A DNA stretch of 64,000 bases, taken from contig OX457027.1 of assembly GCA_949752745.1 (NCBI GenBank), positions 18,680,603-18,744,602 of the forward strand, given 5' to 3'. The notes beneath the pieces are model-generated. The model was not told the DNA's origin and did no database searches. It worked only from the letters and a program-made list of their open reading frames with translations. This document shows, in pieces, positions 10,301 to 22,549 of the stretch (position 1 is its first letter; each line of letters begins with the position of its first letter). The position numbers and the translations under genes were made by a program. Source of the stretch: Protula sp. h YS-2021 (lineage: Eukaryota; Annelida; Polychaeta; Sabellida; Serpulidae).

Positions 10301-10469
10301 AACGACATCTGATAGTGTATTGTGATAACGTGATTGTTATATACCCGAGCCGAAACAACGACGACACCTCGTCACCACAATTGACATTACAATGACTGTG
10401 ACAGCAATGTATGAGTATCCACACCCACCAGTGTAACTGGTTAGCAGACAGGGACACTGAACTTGTTGT

Positions 10470-11900
10470 ATAGATGTTGTATAGATCCCTAATCAGATCG
10501 AGGTTGGATTATTGTGGCATAATCTAAGGCTCAGCTAGACTATCATATCTGAAGATGGTTGACCCGATACAAAACCACTGTCTCAGACTATGCTTTAACG
10601 CTTTTAGAACCTCGCCGAACATTCGCCGATTGAAACTAGCTGTAAAACTGTACACTAACAGACAACACCCCACCCATCAAGTCGTTTTTGGCTCGGACTT
10701 CTCACAATTTTCTGGGAGTTGGGCCATCCCTCCATTTGGACTTAGAGTGTTACCACACCTGCAAGAAGCGGGCATCAGCGCTGAGCTCATTGCAAATTAC
10801 AGAGTATCGAAATACCCTAAATGGAAATTAGTTAAGCCCTCAGTATTAAAAACGCTATCCAAATTCCCAAAAGAACAAACTAACCCGTGTGTTCCGATCG
10901 AAGTTCGCAGAACTCAAGGAAGTTTACCAAGACTACCACTTTATGCATACTGATGATTCTAAACTTGACTACAAAGCTGCGGCATCAATTGTCACAGAGA
11001 ATAATATTATGAAAACCAGACTCCCAGATGGGTCTTCAATCTTCACTGCCGAAGTCAGAGCCCTCAGCTAGGCATGCAAATTGTCAAAATTAGTAGTTAC
11101 AAAAATTGTATGTTTTGTATTGACTCCATGTCAGTACTAGAATGAATAGAAAACTTGAAACTATCAAATCCTGTAATCCTGGACCTAGTAGAAAAACATG
11201 ACTGTAAGGGCAGGAAAGGTAATACGGCATTGTTGGGTTCCAAGTCACGTAGCAATCCCAGGCAACGAGGCAGCTGGTAAAGCTGCTAAACAGGCTCTAT
11301 ATATTCAAAACTCTGAACTTATTATTCCATCGTCAGACTACAAACTGCATATTTCTAGATATGCAAAGGGCAAATGGCAACAGTATTGGAATGAACAGAT
11401 CAACAATAAACTGCATCAGATTAACCCGGTTGTGGGACGTAAATTGCCATCCCTAAACATTGTTTGGGATGATATGGTAATACATAGAGCCAGAATAGGG
11501 CATACCTACACCACACATAAACACCTGCTTCGAGGCGCACTACCGCCCGAATGTCCGGGTTGCCAAGAGAGGTATACAGTAAAACATATTTTGATAAACT
11601 GCACAGACTTGCAAGACATTCTCTCCCGTTATTTTGCTGTCAGTTCCATGACAAAGTTAATCGATAAAATACAACCCTTTTAAAATAATAGAGTTTCTAA
11701 AATAAGCAAACCTGTATCAGTATTTTTAGTAATTATATCATTTGCTTTTATTGTATAGATATGCTTTTAGATTGTACGCTGTTTGTAATATCCAACGCAC
11801 ACTTTTAACGCTTTATCCGCTATGAAACTGTGAAGACACAATATGACCCGCAAAGGGTTGGCCGTGTCGTTAAAAAACCATATAACTAACTAACTAACCA
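10470..11900 (+). pseudogene. 5'-truncated LINE with RNase H (I/Nimb-like group), frameshifted
   Basis: The fragment starts in the reverse-transcriptase C-terminus (YRSLIRSRLDYCGI, then VDPIQNHCLRLCFNAFRTSP). An RNase H domain follows: HTDDSK, an acidic residue in FTAEVRALS, and WVPSHVAIPGNEAAGKAAKQ near 11230-11290. A Cys/His segment CPGC...HILINC is at 11550-11605. Reading frames change near 10900 and 11070-11200, and stops interrupt it, so it is dead. The 3' end carries a short TAAC repeat (about 11881-11897), as many elements of this group do. The clade is inferred from motif order only. Confidence 0.75.
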
Positions 11901-12539
11901 GTGTGCTCGATCACGTGATCGTATCTGTGTAGACGGTATAACCAGAGTTACTATCATTTCACGTACCAAACTGGAACACTAACTCCTACTGAAGCTATAT
12001 ACCCGTGGCAAACCTAGAGAAAACGTCGCAGAATGATGCAGGGACGATAAAATTAAGCTGCCACGCTTGCCATGACCCGAGACAGTGTCAATGCTTGCAA
12101 GAATGACACAGAAAGACAGAGTGGTTACAATCTTCCAAGGAAAAGTTGCTGCAGTATCGACCACGTGGGAGGCGCGACCTCAGCAAGGTGGATTCAACTG
12201 CATACCCAACGACTCTATAATGCCTTGTTGCTGGAAGCAGGGAAGGAGGATGGCGGAAAGTAAAAACTCTCCTGTTTGCATAGCCAAATCCATGCAAACT
12301 ATGTGCTGATAATGAAAAAACCCTCGAGATTGAATTTTTTGAGGAAGAGCATTTACCAAACGAAAAACTATTTGACAAAACCCAGAACTACCGGGCGCAG
12401 GAATCAGCAAAGCCAAAAAACCGTAATCCGCAAAGAAAACAAGATGAAAATCACAAGTATACAATTCACCTTGAATTTGATTCATCATAACAAAAAATGT
12501 GGACGGTGAGAAAAATCTTTAATCGGATCGCAATAAGTT

Positions 12540-12705
12540 GGGTGGGATTCGCTCAAGTGACTGACGCTGCATATTAAATTTATTTATTATTAAATTTGTA
12601 GTAACATCCAGAAAAATTTTTATTATGGATCAGGAAAACCAATGTTAACACATTAGCAAAATGGCTTGTACGCCTGCAAGATAGTTTACTAATAAAAATG
12701 TAATA
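12540..12705 (+). repeat. Interspersed repeat related to 24690-24940
   Basis: Shared blocks in the same order: GGATCG..AATAAGTTGGGT, TTATTATGGATCA, AATGTT.AACACATT, CAAGATA.TTTA, ATAAAAATG. This is likely a second, diverged copy of the inverted-repeat element beside the LINE array. Confidence 0.55.
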
Positions 12706-12759
12706 ACATGCATACACTATCTCTTTCTGTGAGAGATACGCCAGCATTTAGTGTTATGA

Positions 12760-14500
12760 CGCTTTATCATGGTATTGAGTCGTGTAGCCGCTCATGTCCA
12801 CCTCTGACACGGCGTTGAGTCGTTCACGTTATCGTTGCTGAACCGTCGTTCCTGTAACGGGTACGACACCTCAACACTGCGGTGTAGGCATCAACCACGT
12901 GTCCCGGTATCGACACAAGTACGATCATGTGATCGAATACGAGCCAATGTCGTGATATCAATACGAGTCGTCTCTGTCACGACCCGTTGCAGTGACAGGT
13001 TGATCATGTGACAGGTCGTTGCCGTCACGAGTTGTATAGGCAACGACTCGTCATTGCCACGACCCGTAGCAGTGACGGCTGGATCAGCTGATGGGTCGCT
13101 GTTATCACGAGTTGTATGTGCAACGCCAACACGGTGAAAGCATCGATCACGTGCCACGTTCGACACAGGTACGATCACGTGGTTGAGTAAGAGCTGATGT
13201 CGGATCAGCAACGAACTGTCACACGACAGTGTTGCGGTTATACGGAACTGTCACGACTTGTCAAAAATCGTGTAAGCATAACTCACGATACAGGTACAAT
13301 CACCTGATCGAGTTGCTGCTATACACAACTGTCACCATTTTAGCATGACTCGATCATGTGAGTTGTGTCTACAGAGGCGTATCACTCCAATCTAGGTCTT
13401 GTTTTCTATGATACGTGACCCTGACAAAGAGAGTCATTGGGTAGAGCGTGGGGCTGCTAATCCCAATGTCCCGAGTTCGATTCCAACTCGGGTAGGTAAG
13501 CAGGTATGACGTTCGCTCCAACTGGCTCGGCTAAGCGAATACAGTGGCCTAGATCACCTATCACACGAGTCGCGTATGTTATCAGTCGTCATTGCCATGA
13601 CCTGTAGCAGTGAAGGCTCAATCATGTGATGAGCTAATGCTATCACGACTGTGCTTACAACGGGTTATCATTGTCACGACTCGTAACAGTGTTCATTATG
13701 TGACAGATCGATAATACCATAAGTCGTGACTGTCACGCATCGTGTTTGTGGCGAGTCATGATGAGGACCACTCTTCGCTGGGAAGGGCTATCACGACTTG
13801 TACACATGACGGGTCGTGTCTGACCCAACCCAACCCAACCCGTGACTGCGACGGGTCGTCACTGTGCCGGGTCGTGTCTGTGGCAGCTTCACGTGCCACT
13901 TGCAGCAGTGATAGATGTCGACGCAGTGTCGACTCGCACATGTCACGGGTCGCCGAAAAAGCATAGTGACCACATGTTTAAAGCGCTGTATCGACTTTGA
14001 TCTGCACCCTACACAATCGTGATGGCTCACTGCTATCATGAGTTCTGTACGCAAGATGGCGTCACCATCAAGTCCGGTTGCAGTGTCAGGTCGATCATAT
14101 TATAGATCACTGCTATCATGTTGTCATATCGTGTCGGCAACAGGTTGTCGCTGTCATGAACCGCAGGGGTGACAGGCAGTCACATGATGAGTCGAATATT
14201 CGACGGATTGTTGCTTTCACTTGTTGTGTATGTGACGAGTAGTGATTGTGGCCACTCGTGGCATTGACGGGTCGTCACTGCGGAGGGTTGTCCACGTGAG
14301 GGGTCGTATCTGTCACGACCCGTGACTTTGAAGGGACGACACTGTGCTTGGTCTTGTCTGCGCTAACTCGATCACGTATCACTGAAGTGACAACTATCGA
14401 CACAGTACTGTGTCGCTCATTCACAGTTCGCTTGAACAGCGTCTTAATCACGTAATAACGTGGCTGTAGCGGCTTTTTATCACTAGTTTTACACAATAGT
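12760..14500. repeat. Large block of degenerate palindromic ACGGGTCGT repeat
   Basis: The block is made of alternating CACGACCCGT and ACGGGTCGT words with spacers such as GTTGTATGTGCAACG and GATCACGTGAT. Some phrases recur roughly every 60-80 bp, for example TCACGAGTTGTATGTGCAACG-like sequence at 13035 and 13110. A SINE interrupts it at 13424-13570. Short ORFs here are by-products. Confidence 0.65.
13424..13570 (+). mobile_element. tRNA-derived SINE
   Basis: Box A-like TGGGTAGAGCG and box B-like GAGTTCGATTCC lie at tRNA spacing, followed by a tail with TAAGCGAATACAGTGGC and TAGATCACCTATCA. The tail matches the SINE at 25288-25455. No 3' acceptor-stem strand pairs with the 5' end, so it is not a tRNA gene. 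Confidence 0.7.
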
Positions 14501-15240
14501 CAGTGATTGGGTCATGTATTTTATTTTAACAACTCTGGCAGCAACAACAGTTGGTATTGCATACGTACCTAGTATTCTTTCTGTTGCACATCCGCAGTCG
14601 ATCTTGTGTTAACGGCGCTGTTGACACGCATAGCCGATACAGCAGCAACTTTTCTTTGCAAAGATTGCAACTATTGTCTCTTTCTGTGTCAATATTGTAA
14701 GCGTGGTCGTGTTGCAGCGACTTGACACAGTGCCGACTAGTGGATTGGCTGGCTACGTGTAATACGGCTATTGAGTTGTCCGCCAGGTTGTAGCAGCGGG
14801 AATGTATCTGTAGCGGTACATTATCTCGACGCTCTGTCGGGTCGTTGCATCACTGACAGTGTGTAGGCATTGTCTCTATATCACTGTACGGGGTTTCAAT
14901 TATCCTTGCCAAGAGCATACAGCTTTAATAGGTGGTTCGTGTATCAGTTTCCACGTGAGTTACTTGGAATTTTGGTTGTCTCACTCGCGCAATGTCTCCA
15001 TTACGTGTTACATGATCGGGTATGTATCGCTGTCCTGCCTGCAGCCACCCGTCACACTGAATTGGTGTGACTATTCATACGATGCTGTTACGTCGATTGC
15101 TGTGTTATCGCTGTGCTGATAAGGATATGCAACGATTATGTTGTGAGTGCCTACGCGCCTGGTTGTCGTTTTCCCCACGAATTGTGGCGAATGACCATGT
15201 GAAGCCTTGCCTCTTTTTCGCAGTCAGTCTCGCATATACT
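14500..15240. other. No gene identified
   Basis: Unique-looking sequence with short frames lacking recognisable motifs. It lies between two blocks of the degenerate palindromic repeat and contains occasional copies of its words. Confidence 0.4.
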
Positions 15241-15660
15241 GTGACGTGACTCTCATGACCCTTGGTTGTGACGTGCTGTGTGTGTGATTTGTCGTGACTG
15301 TCACGACGCGTGCATGCAACGTGTCATCAATGTCATGACCCGTGACAGGTAGATCATGCGACGGGTTGCTGCTGCCACGGATCGTACATACAACGGGTTG
15401 TCACTGTCACGCCCCTTGACACGCGAAATTCACCTGGCGTGTCCTGACTGTGGCGACTCGTCGCTGGGACTGGTTGTTGTTGCCAAGGGTTATTCACGTG
15501 ACAGGTTGTCACTGTCGCGACCCGTGACTGTGACGGGTCCTCAATGCGGGGGTCGGATGTGCAGCAACTCGAATATGTGTCACCGGCTACGGTGACGGAT
15601 ATCGACGCAGTGTCGAGTCCAGCATGTCACGGTTCACTCGCGCAGTGTCTCCAGTATGTA
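15240..15660. repeat. Degenerate palindromic ACGGGTCGT repeat
   Basis: Same words as 12760-14500, for example GTCGCGACCCGTGACTGTGA and CACGTGACAGGTTGTCAC. Confidence 0.6.
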
Positions 15661-16619
15661 TTAACGTTACCGTATCGACTTTATATCACACTTTTGAGTG
15701 TTTTCATGCAATTTGAAGTGATTAGGTCGTGTTATATTTTATTGACTTTTTATGATTCAAACTTTTTTCCCTTGGAAGCTCAGGTAGTAGGCTCGTGTGT
15801 GGGCTAAGGGTTGTAAGCGTTCGGAGAGTAATAAGCCATCTGAGCACACTTTCGTTTTAAGATGGAACCTTCGAAACTGCTCAGATTTGTGGAAACGGAA
15901 CAATTTACTGTTTGATTGCGTTTTTCTATTCAAATGTGGCAGCGTCTTCTGATCTATTTAAACTGCACGCTTACCTGCTAGGTTCTTTGATGGTGCTTCG
16001 GCGTGACCAAACGTTGCCACATTCAAATATCAGTGGAGAATACACTCGTAGACGTTGATTTGCACAAATAGACGGTCATTCATAATTTTTCCACCTTAGT
16101 TTGTTGAAGCAGACATTCGAGGAAGCTAGAGTGAGTTACAAGACACTCTCATGTGTAGATCTTTGATCCGGCAGCACAACAGGCCAAGACAGTGGCACTC
16201 TTCCTTGCCGTCCATATCAGCGATCAAAAAGCAACTGGAGACTTCAGCGGCATCTACTCCCCAGGCCAAGCCAAGGTGGACACTTGAAAGCCGGCTGCTC
16301 CTTCGGAGCTGAGGTAACAATTACTCTAAATATCCGGTCGACATCGCGCATCGATCTCGCACAGATACATTAAGTTCTTACGAAGAACTCGTTTCTCCAT
16401 CACTTGGATCGAGTTCAAAGGTACTCGTAAAAGCGAGGCTAAGGAATTTTTGGCAAGCTTGGTAATCACTCGGCGTTCCCAAACATGCAGTCCGTTGGTT
16501 TCGTTGGGGATACCCCATTACCGTTTGCAAGGGACGGGTCGGGTCACCATATCTTTCCTCTGTTAGCCAAATTTCCCACTCTTTCTTAGTCATGTCGTAC
16601 TAGCTCCATCCACAAAAGC

Positions 16620-17900
16620 AACTGGCGTTAGATATGATGATTCTGGAACTGTTAGACAAAAGAGCCATGGAAGAGATGCCTGTGGGCACTGAGTTGAGTC
16701 TTTCTTGTACCAAAAACTTGGACAGTTGGTGCCTTCTCATAGACTTGTCACAATTCCGTCACTTCTCAAATCGTGCAAGAGGGACATTCTACATCTTATC
16801 ACATCTACTAAGTCAGGGCGTGTGGGTCATCTCAGTGAATCTCTTCGGTGCACATCTTTATATTCCGATGTGCAAAACCTCTCGCTGTTATCTATCCTTC
16901 AGGGTAATGAAGGTGAGCTAATGGTTTCTCGCTCTACCGTTCGAGTTGTCGACAGGACCGTTTGTGTTCACCCACGGTTTATGACCATATTGTTCAAACA
17001 GTACGACGAACCTCGGTCTGCTGATCTATGCCAAGAAGTCAGATTTGGTTCCGGTTCAACGGATAGAGTTTATGGGCAATCTCTTACATTCTGAAAGGGT
17101 CAGAGCGTTTCCCACTGAAAATCGGATTGAATAATTGTCAGCTCTGATTGTTAACGTCGTGCCAACTCCGAAGCCTGGGATTTCTCTGTTGGAGTCACTT
17201 CTCGGTTTGTAAGTTGCCACAGAGAAGACGGTCGGGTTAGGCAGGTGCCATTTTCGCCAGTTTCAGCTTGTGGTTTTGAGGCCGCTATGTCGTGATTGGT
17301 CGCCACATAATTGACTATGGCTCTAATTACTAGCACTGAGGGACCTCGACTGCCCCCTCGATGTTGTGGCGATTCACTACGCAAGTCTTCTCAGGACAAT
17401 GGTTTCAGCTTTCAAGTGTCACACACGTTCCTCGGATTATGAGTTCTCTGTCTGTGATGTGTTGTCCGATTTGCTCAGGGCCTTTCAACTGAAGCATCCT
17501 CTCTCCGACAGGTCAATGGTGCCTGGGAATTTGTCCCTGGTTTTGAAATATCTCACGTCTCCAGTATCCATCACTCTATTATTTCAGAGAAGTTACTTAT
17601 CTTGGACGGTGTTTTCAACGTGGCTTTGGGGTCGGGCAAACGCCGCGAGGAAGTAAACGTCTTGCAAAACTCCGTTAGTCAAGTTAATGGTTCAAGGATG
17701 GCGGTTGTCCTAAAACCAGTGTCGTTTTTCTGACCTAGATGCACATTGCAACCAAGGGCTTAGGTACGTTCAAGCAATTTATGATTAAGAATAACCCTCC
17801 TTCTTGCAGGACTCACCAGCAGTCTGATGAAAAGAAAGCTTACAAGAAGGCCGCTAAGAAGACTCTGTGGTGGAGGCACCGCCCGACTCTACACCAACGG
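16620..17900 (+). pseudogene. Decayed DIRS-type retrotransposon, opposite orientation to 6290-7770
   Basis: Near 16635-16760 a split reverse-transcriptase start is readable across frames: ILELLDKRAMEEMP, then KLGQLVPSHRLV and LLIDLSQF, like the LLDKGAIEEVP...KKLGxxRPVIDLS pattern of DIRS elements. At 17490-17600 the frame HPLSDRSMVPGNLSLVLKYL followed by TSPVS resembles the segment just before the recombinase. At 17740-17880 a KGLGTFKQFMIKNN-like reading corresponds to the same block at 6340-6390 (-). Many frameshifts show it is inactive. Confidence 0.6.
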
Positions 17901-18114
17901 CATGCCCGCACGTGACTGACGCTCTGGCGGCTTGGCACAGTTTTTGGACAGTGCGATTTTGCACATGGTATATCACGCACTGTGACGGATCGGCACATGT
18001 AGTGATGTCGAAGTCGGCTAATTAGTTGTGTCTACCTCTCTTTTGAAAAAAGAGAGGAGGACATTAGCTCGTACCACACTATATGCATGTGTATTCGAGA
18101 TTGTTTGTTAACAA

Positions 18115-18700
18115 TCATATCATATCAATCATATCAAAGAGTCATTTATATTGCGCATATTCAGCTACTATGCGCTACAATAGTAACTAATGTCAACCAT
18201 AATCCTAGAAATAATAACATAGAACAAAACATTATATCACAGCTAAAATTGTTGCAGTCACGAGTGTCCCTAAAAAACAACTTTATCGTGTACTGAAATA
18301 AGCTTTCTTAAATAGATATGTCTTCAAGTGTTGTTTGAACATTCCTAAACTTGGTTGAGTTCTAATGCGAGGAGGCAGAGCATTCCACAAGACAGGAGCT
18401 GCATGACTGAATGCTCTGTCACCGTAACGTGTCCTGGACTTTGGCACACACAGGTACATGGAGTCGGTCGATCGGAGATTCCGTTCGGAGCAATACAACA
18501 CAAGCTTATCACAAATATAGCCCGGTGCCTTACCATGTAGAGCTTTCCAAACTATGCACATAACTTTAAACTTTATCCTGTCTTCGACCATAAGCCAGTG
18601 TAGCTCTAAAAGTGCCTCTGAAATACTACAGTCCCGCTTCCTCTGCAACACAAGTCGGGCTGCGATGTTCATAACGCGCTGCAAGCGTTGAATCAAACAC
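18115..18700 (-). mobile_element. 3' end of CR1/L2-like LINE, first copy
   Basis: Holds the C-terminal part of ORF2, present only in the first copy, and about 170 bp of 3' sequence ending near a short GATATGATTGATATG-type repeat (about 18115-18140). The later two copies lack this segment. Confidence 0.6.
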
Positions 18701-19905
18701 TTGGGTAGGGAAACTAGCACAGAATTACAATAATCAAGTCTAGAGATCACGTAGGCTTGAACAAGGGACTTGGTTGCATCAATGGTAAGATAGCGGCGTA
18801 TTTTGCGTATCCAGTTAATGTAATACATACAGCTTTTACACACATTGTTCACATGGACGTTCATGGACAATGAATCATCAAGAGTCACTCCAAGGCTTTT
18901 GATAGACTTTGAGGATCTGATAATACTGTGACCCAAGTCCAGTTCAGACACTTCTACTTTTGACCTATTTCTATCACTACAAATAATCATAAATTCTGTT
19001 TTATCCGGATTGAGTTTTAATTTGTTGGCTGTAGTCCACTTCTCTATTGACTCAATACTTTTACTCAAGTCCGAGATGGTTTCATACTGACTATCAGGAA
19101 CTCTCAGTGACAGATACTTAGACAGCCCAGTGTCATCTGCGTAACAGTGAAACAAGAGTATGAGAAACTGAAGCAAGTTGCCCAAAGGCTGAGTATAGCC
19201 AGAATACAGCCTTGGTCCTAATTTGGATCCCTGCGGCAGCGAACATTCCAAATGGAGCTTATCCGAAGAGGGCTTCCCTACTGACACACAAACACTTCTG
19301 TCGCTTAGGTAGGATCGAAACCAATCATTGGCTTTTCCACAGACACCAAAAGTGTAGCTTAAACGCTTAAGCAGCACCGCGTAGTCCACAGTATCAAAAG
19401 CCGCTGACATGTCGAGCATCGCAACGGCAAAGGCGGAATCTGGATTGTCAAGCCCAGACAAAATATCATCAAGCACTGTAATAAGGGCAGTTTCTGTGCT
19501 GTGATATTGTCTATAAGCAGACTGATACGGTTGGTTGAGGCAATTAGTAGCTAAGTGAGTCGATAACTGTCTACTAGCTGCCTCCTCAATAACTTTACTT
19601 AGGAACAAAAGATTTGATACAGGCCGATAGTTACATAAATTTGTGTCCAAATTTGGTTTCTTCAATAAGGGTCGGATGATAGCGAGTTTGTGTTCCTCCG
19701 GAAACTGTCCAGTCATCAATGACAAATTCACGATTTTTGTTATAACAGGTAAAAGGTCGTCAATACACTCACTGAGCAATAAAGCAGGAAGAGGATCTAA
19801 CTCACACGATTTGCACTTGGAGCATGTGATACTTCGAACTTCCTCCTCGGATAATAATCTAAACTCGGATAAAGTTTGTCCATGGAAGGCAACATCGTGC
19901 TCCAT
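18283..19905 (-). pseudogene. LINE ORF2 reverse transcriptase, first copy (540 codons open)
   Basis: Reverse-transcriptase signatures in order: CNYRPVSNLLFLSKVIEEAA, QSAYRQYHSTETAL, MLDMSAAFDTVDY, LPQGSKLGPRLYSGY, the catalytic CYADDTGLSK, LNPDKTEFM, then the thumb and C-terminal region ending YLFKKAYFSTR. This is the CR1/L2/Jockey-type arrangement. The frame continues upstream (20011-20367) but is cut by one in-frame TAA at about 20011-20013, and no endonuclease domain is present, so the element is dead. It is not a host gene. Confidence 0.9.
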
Positions 19906-20010
19906 CGCAGACTCGACATCATCGTCAAAGTTTTGACGTATCTTGTTGACTTTGTTTTGAAAGAACGCGTTGAAATCATCAGCAAGCTCTTTTGCATTTT
20001 CGTTATCTGG

Positions 20011-20367
20011 TTAAGGGTTACTGACTGTTTTGTGCATTATGGCATTCATATGACTAAACAGTGATTTAGAATCCCGCGAGTTCTCTTCGATTACACCGCA
20101 TAGATGAGTTGTTTTGGAATCTTCATATAGTTGATCAAATGCATCACGCTTTTCAAAATACTCCTTTAGAGTCTCGTCTGACTGTTTCTTACGAAAGCGA
20201 CGTTCTGCTCGCCTTTTAATTCGTAAGGCTTCCAGAACTTCTGCTGTTTCCCAAGGATCACGCTTTTTGATTGAAGCTACGCGAGTTAAAACCGGCGCAT
20301 ATTTATCCAACAACGCTCGTAATTCTGAATCGTAAGCTTTGGTAAGTTCCTGAAGATTCATTTGCAA
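20011..20367 (-). pseudogene. LINE ORF2 linker region, copy 1
   Basis: 118 codons with LQELTKAYDSELRALLDKYA and TRVASIKKRDPWETAEVLEA, the region normally between endonuclease and reverse transcriptase in CR1/Jockey-type ORF2. It reads directly into the reverse transcriptase frame through an AACCCTTAACCAGAT nonsense site. Confidence 0.8.
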
Positions 20368-20558
20368 TGAGCACTTCGTGGTGAAATCCTACTTAACGTT
20401 GTTATTTGTTACGGAATGGGCAGTTCGCGGTGAGACCCCGCTGAATTCAAAGATAAACTGAATTCAATTGCTTTTATTTCCGCCTTTCCGGCACAATGTC
20501 TTGTAGACGGCGTGTCAACCACTTTGTATGCATTGGGTGTTCAATTCCCACCTCCAGT

Positions 20559-21896
20559 TCAAGTCTCCCATAGTGATGGTAATCTACAAGCCGATATTTT
20601 CGAAATTAAAACTGAACTATTTAATTTATAAATACTCATTTTTATGAGTAAAATATCTTGTAGACGTAGAAGCCACCACTCAAATTGCAAATTGGGTAGG
20701 GAAACTAGCACAGAATTACAATAATCAAGTCTAGAGATCACGTAGGCTTGAACAAGGGACTTGGTTGCATCAATGGTAAGATAGCGGCGTATTTTGCGTA
20801 TCCAGTTAATGTAATACATACAGCTTTTACACACATTGTTCACATGGACGTTCATGGACAATGAATCATCAAGAGTCACTCCAAGGCTTTTGATAGACTT
20901 TGAGGATCTGATAATACTGTGACCCAAGTCCAGTTCAGACACTTCTACTTTTGACCTATTTCTATCACTACAAATAATCATAAATTCTGTTTTATCCGGA
21001 TTGAGTTTTAATTTGTTGGCTGTAGTCCACTTCTCTATTGACTCAATACTTTTACTCAAGTCCGAGATGGTTTCATACTGACTATCAGGAACTCTCAGTG
21101 ACAGATACTTAGACAGCCCAGTGTCATCTGCGTAACAGTGAAACAAGAGTATGAGAAACTGAAGCAAGTTGCCCAAAGGCTGAGTATAGCCAGAATACAG
21201 CCTTGGTCCTAATTTGGATCCCTGCGGCAGCGAACATTCCAAATGGAGCTTATCCGAAGAGGGCTTCCCTACTGACACACAAACACTTCTGTCGCTTAGG
21301 TAGGATCGAAACCAATCATTGGCTTTTCCACAGACACCAAAAGTGTAGCTTAAACGCTTAAGCAGCACCGCGTAGTCCACAGTATCAAAAGCCGCTGACA
21401 TGTCGAGCATCGCAACGGCAAAGGCGGAATCTGGATTGTCAAGCCCAGACAAAATATCATCAAGCACTGTAATAAGGGCAGTTTCTGTGCTGTGATATTG
21501 TCTATAAGCAGACTGATACGGTTGGTTGAGGCAATTAGTAGCTAAGTGAGTCGATAACTGTCTACTAGCCGCCTCCTCAATAACTTTACTTAGGAACGAA
21601 AGATTTGATACAGGCCGATAGTTACATAAATTTGTGTCCAAATTTGGTTTCTTCAATAAGGGTCGGATGATAGCGAGTTTGTGTTCCTCCGGAAACTGTC
21701 CAGTCATCAATGACAAATTCACGATTTTTGTTATAACAGGTAAAAGGTCGTCAATACACTCACTGAGCAATAAAGCAGGAAGAGGATCTAACTCACACGA
21801 TTTGCACTTGGAGCATGTGATACTTCGAACTTCCTCCTCGGATAATAATCTAAACTCGGATAAAGTTTGTCCATGGAAGGCAACATCGTGCTCCAT
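20559..21896 (-). pseudogene. LINE ORF2 reverse transcriptase, copy 2, 3' truncated
   Basis: Identical to copy 1 through LDYCNSVLVSLP, then switches at the array junction (20691/20692) to an unrelated tail NLQFEWWLLRLQDILL... derived from the arm of the flanking inverted-repeat element. The thumb end is lost. Confidence 0.9.
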
Positions 21897-22001
21897 CGCA
21901 GACTCGACATCATCATCAAAGTTTTGACGTATCTTGTTGACTTTGTTTTGAAAGAACGCGTTGAAATCATCAGCAAGCTCTTTTGCATTTTCGTTATCTG
22001 G

Positions 22002-22358
22002 TTAAGGGTTACTGACTGTTTTGTGCATTATGGCATTCATATGACTAAACAGTGATTTAGAATCCCGCGAGTTCTCTTCGATTACACCGCATAGATGAGT
22101 TGTTTTGGAATCTTCATATAGTTGATCAAATGCATCACGCTTTTCAAAATACTCCTTTAGAGTCTCGTCTGACTGTTTCTTACGAAAGCGACGTTCTGCT
22201 CGCCTTTTAATTCGTAAGGCTTCCAGAACTTCTGCTGTTTCCCAAGGATCACGCTTTTTGATTGAAGCTACGCGAGTTAAAACCGGCGCATATTTATCCA
22301 ACAACGCTCGTAATTCTGAATCGTAAGCTTTGGTAAGTTCCTGAAGATTCATTTGCAA
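22002..22358 (-). pseudogene. LINE ORF2 linker region, copy 2
   Basis: Same 118 codons and same nonsense codon as copy 1. Confidence 0.8.
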
Positions 22359-22549
22359 TGAGCACTTCGTGGTGAAATCCTACTTAACGTTGTTATTTGT
22401 TACGGAATGGGCAGTTCGCGGTGAGACCCCGCTGAATTCAAAGATAAACTGAATTCAATTGCTTTTATTTCCGCCTTTCCGGCACAATGTCTTGTAGACG
22501 GCGTGTCAACCACTTTGTATGCATTGGGTGTTCAATTCCCACCTCCAGT

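Noticed and set aside
18283..19905. A 540-codon host protein
   Set aside because: All conserved motifs are those of a LINE reverse transcriptase, and its upstream frame is interrupted by a stop.
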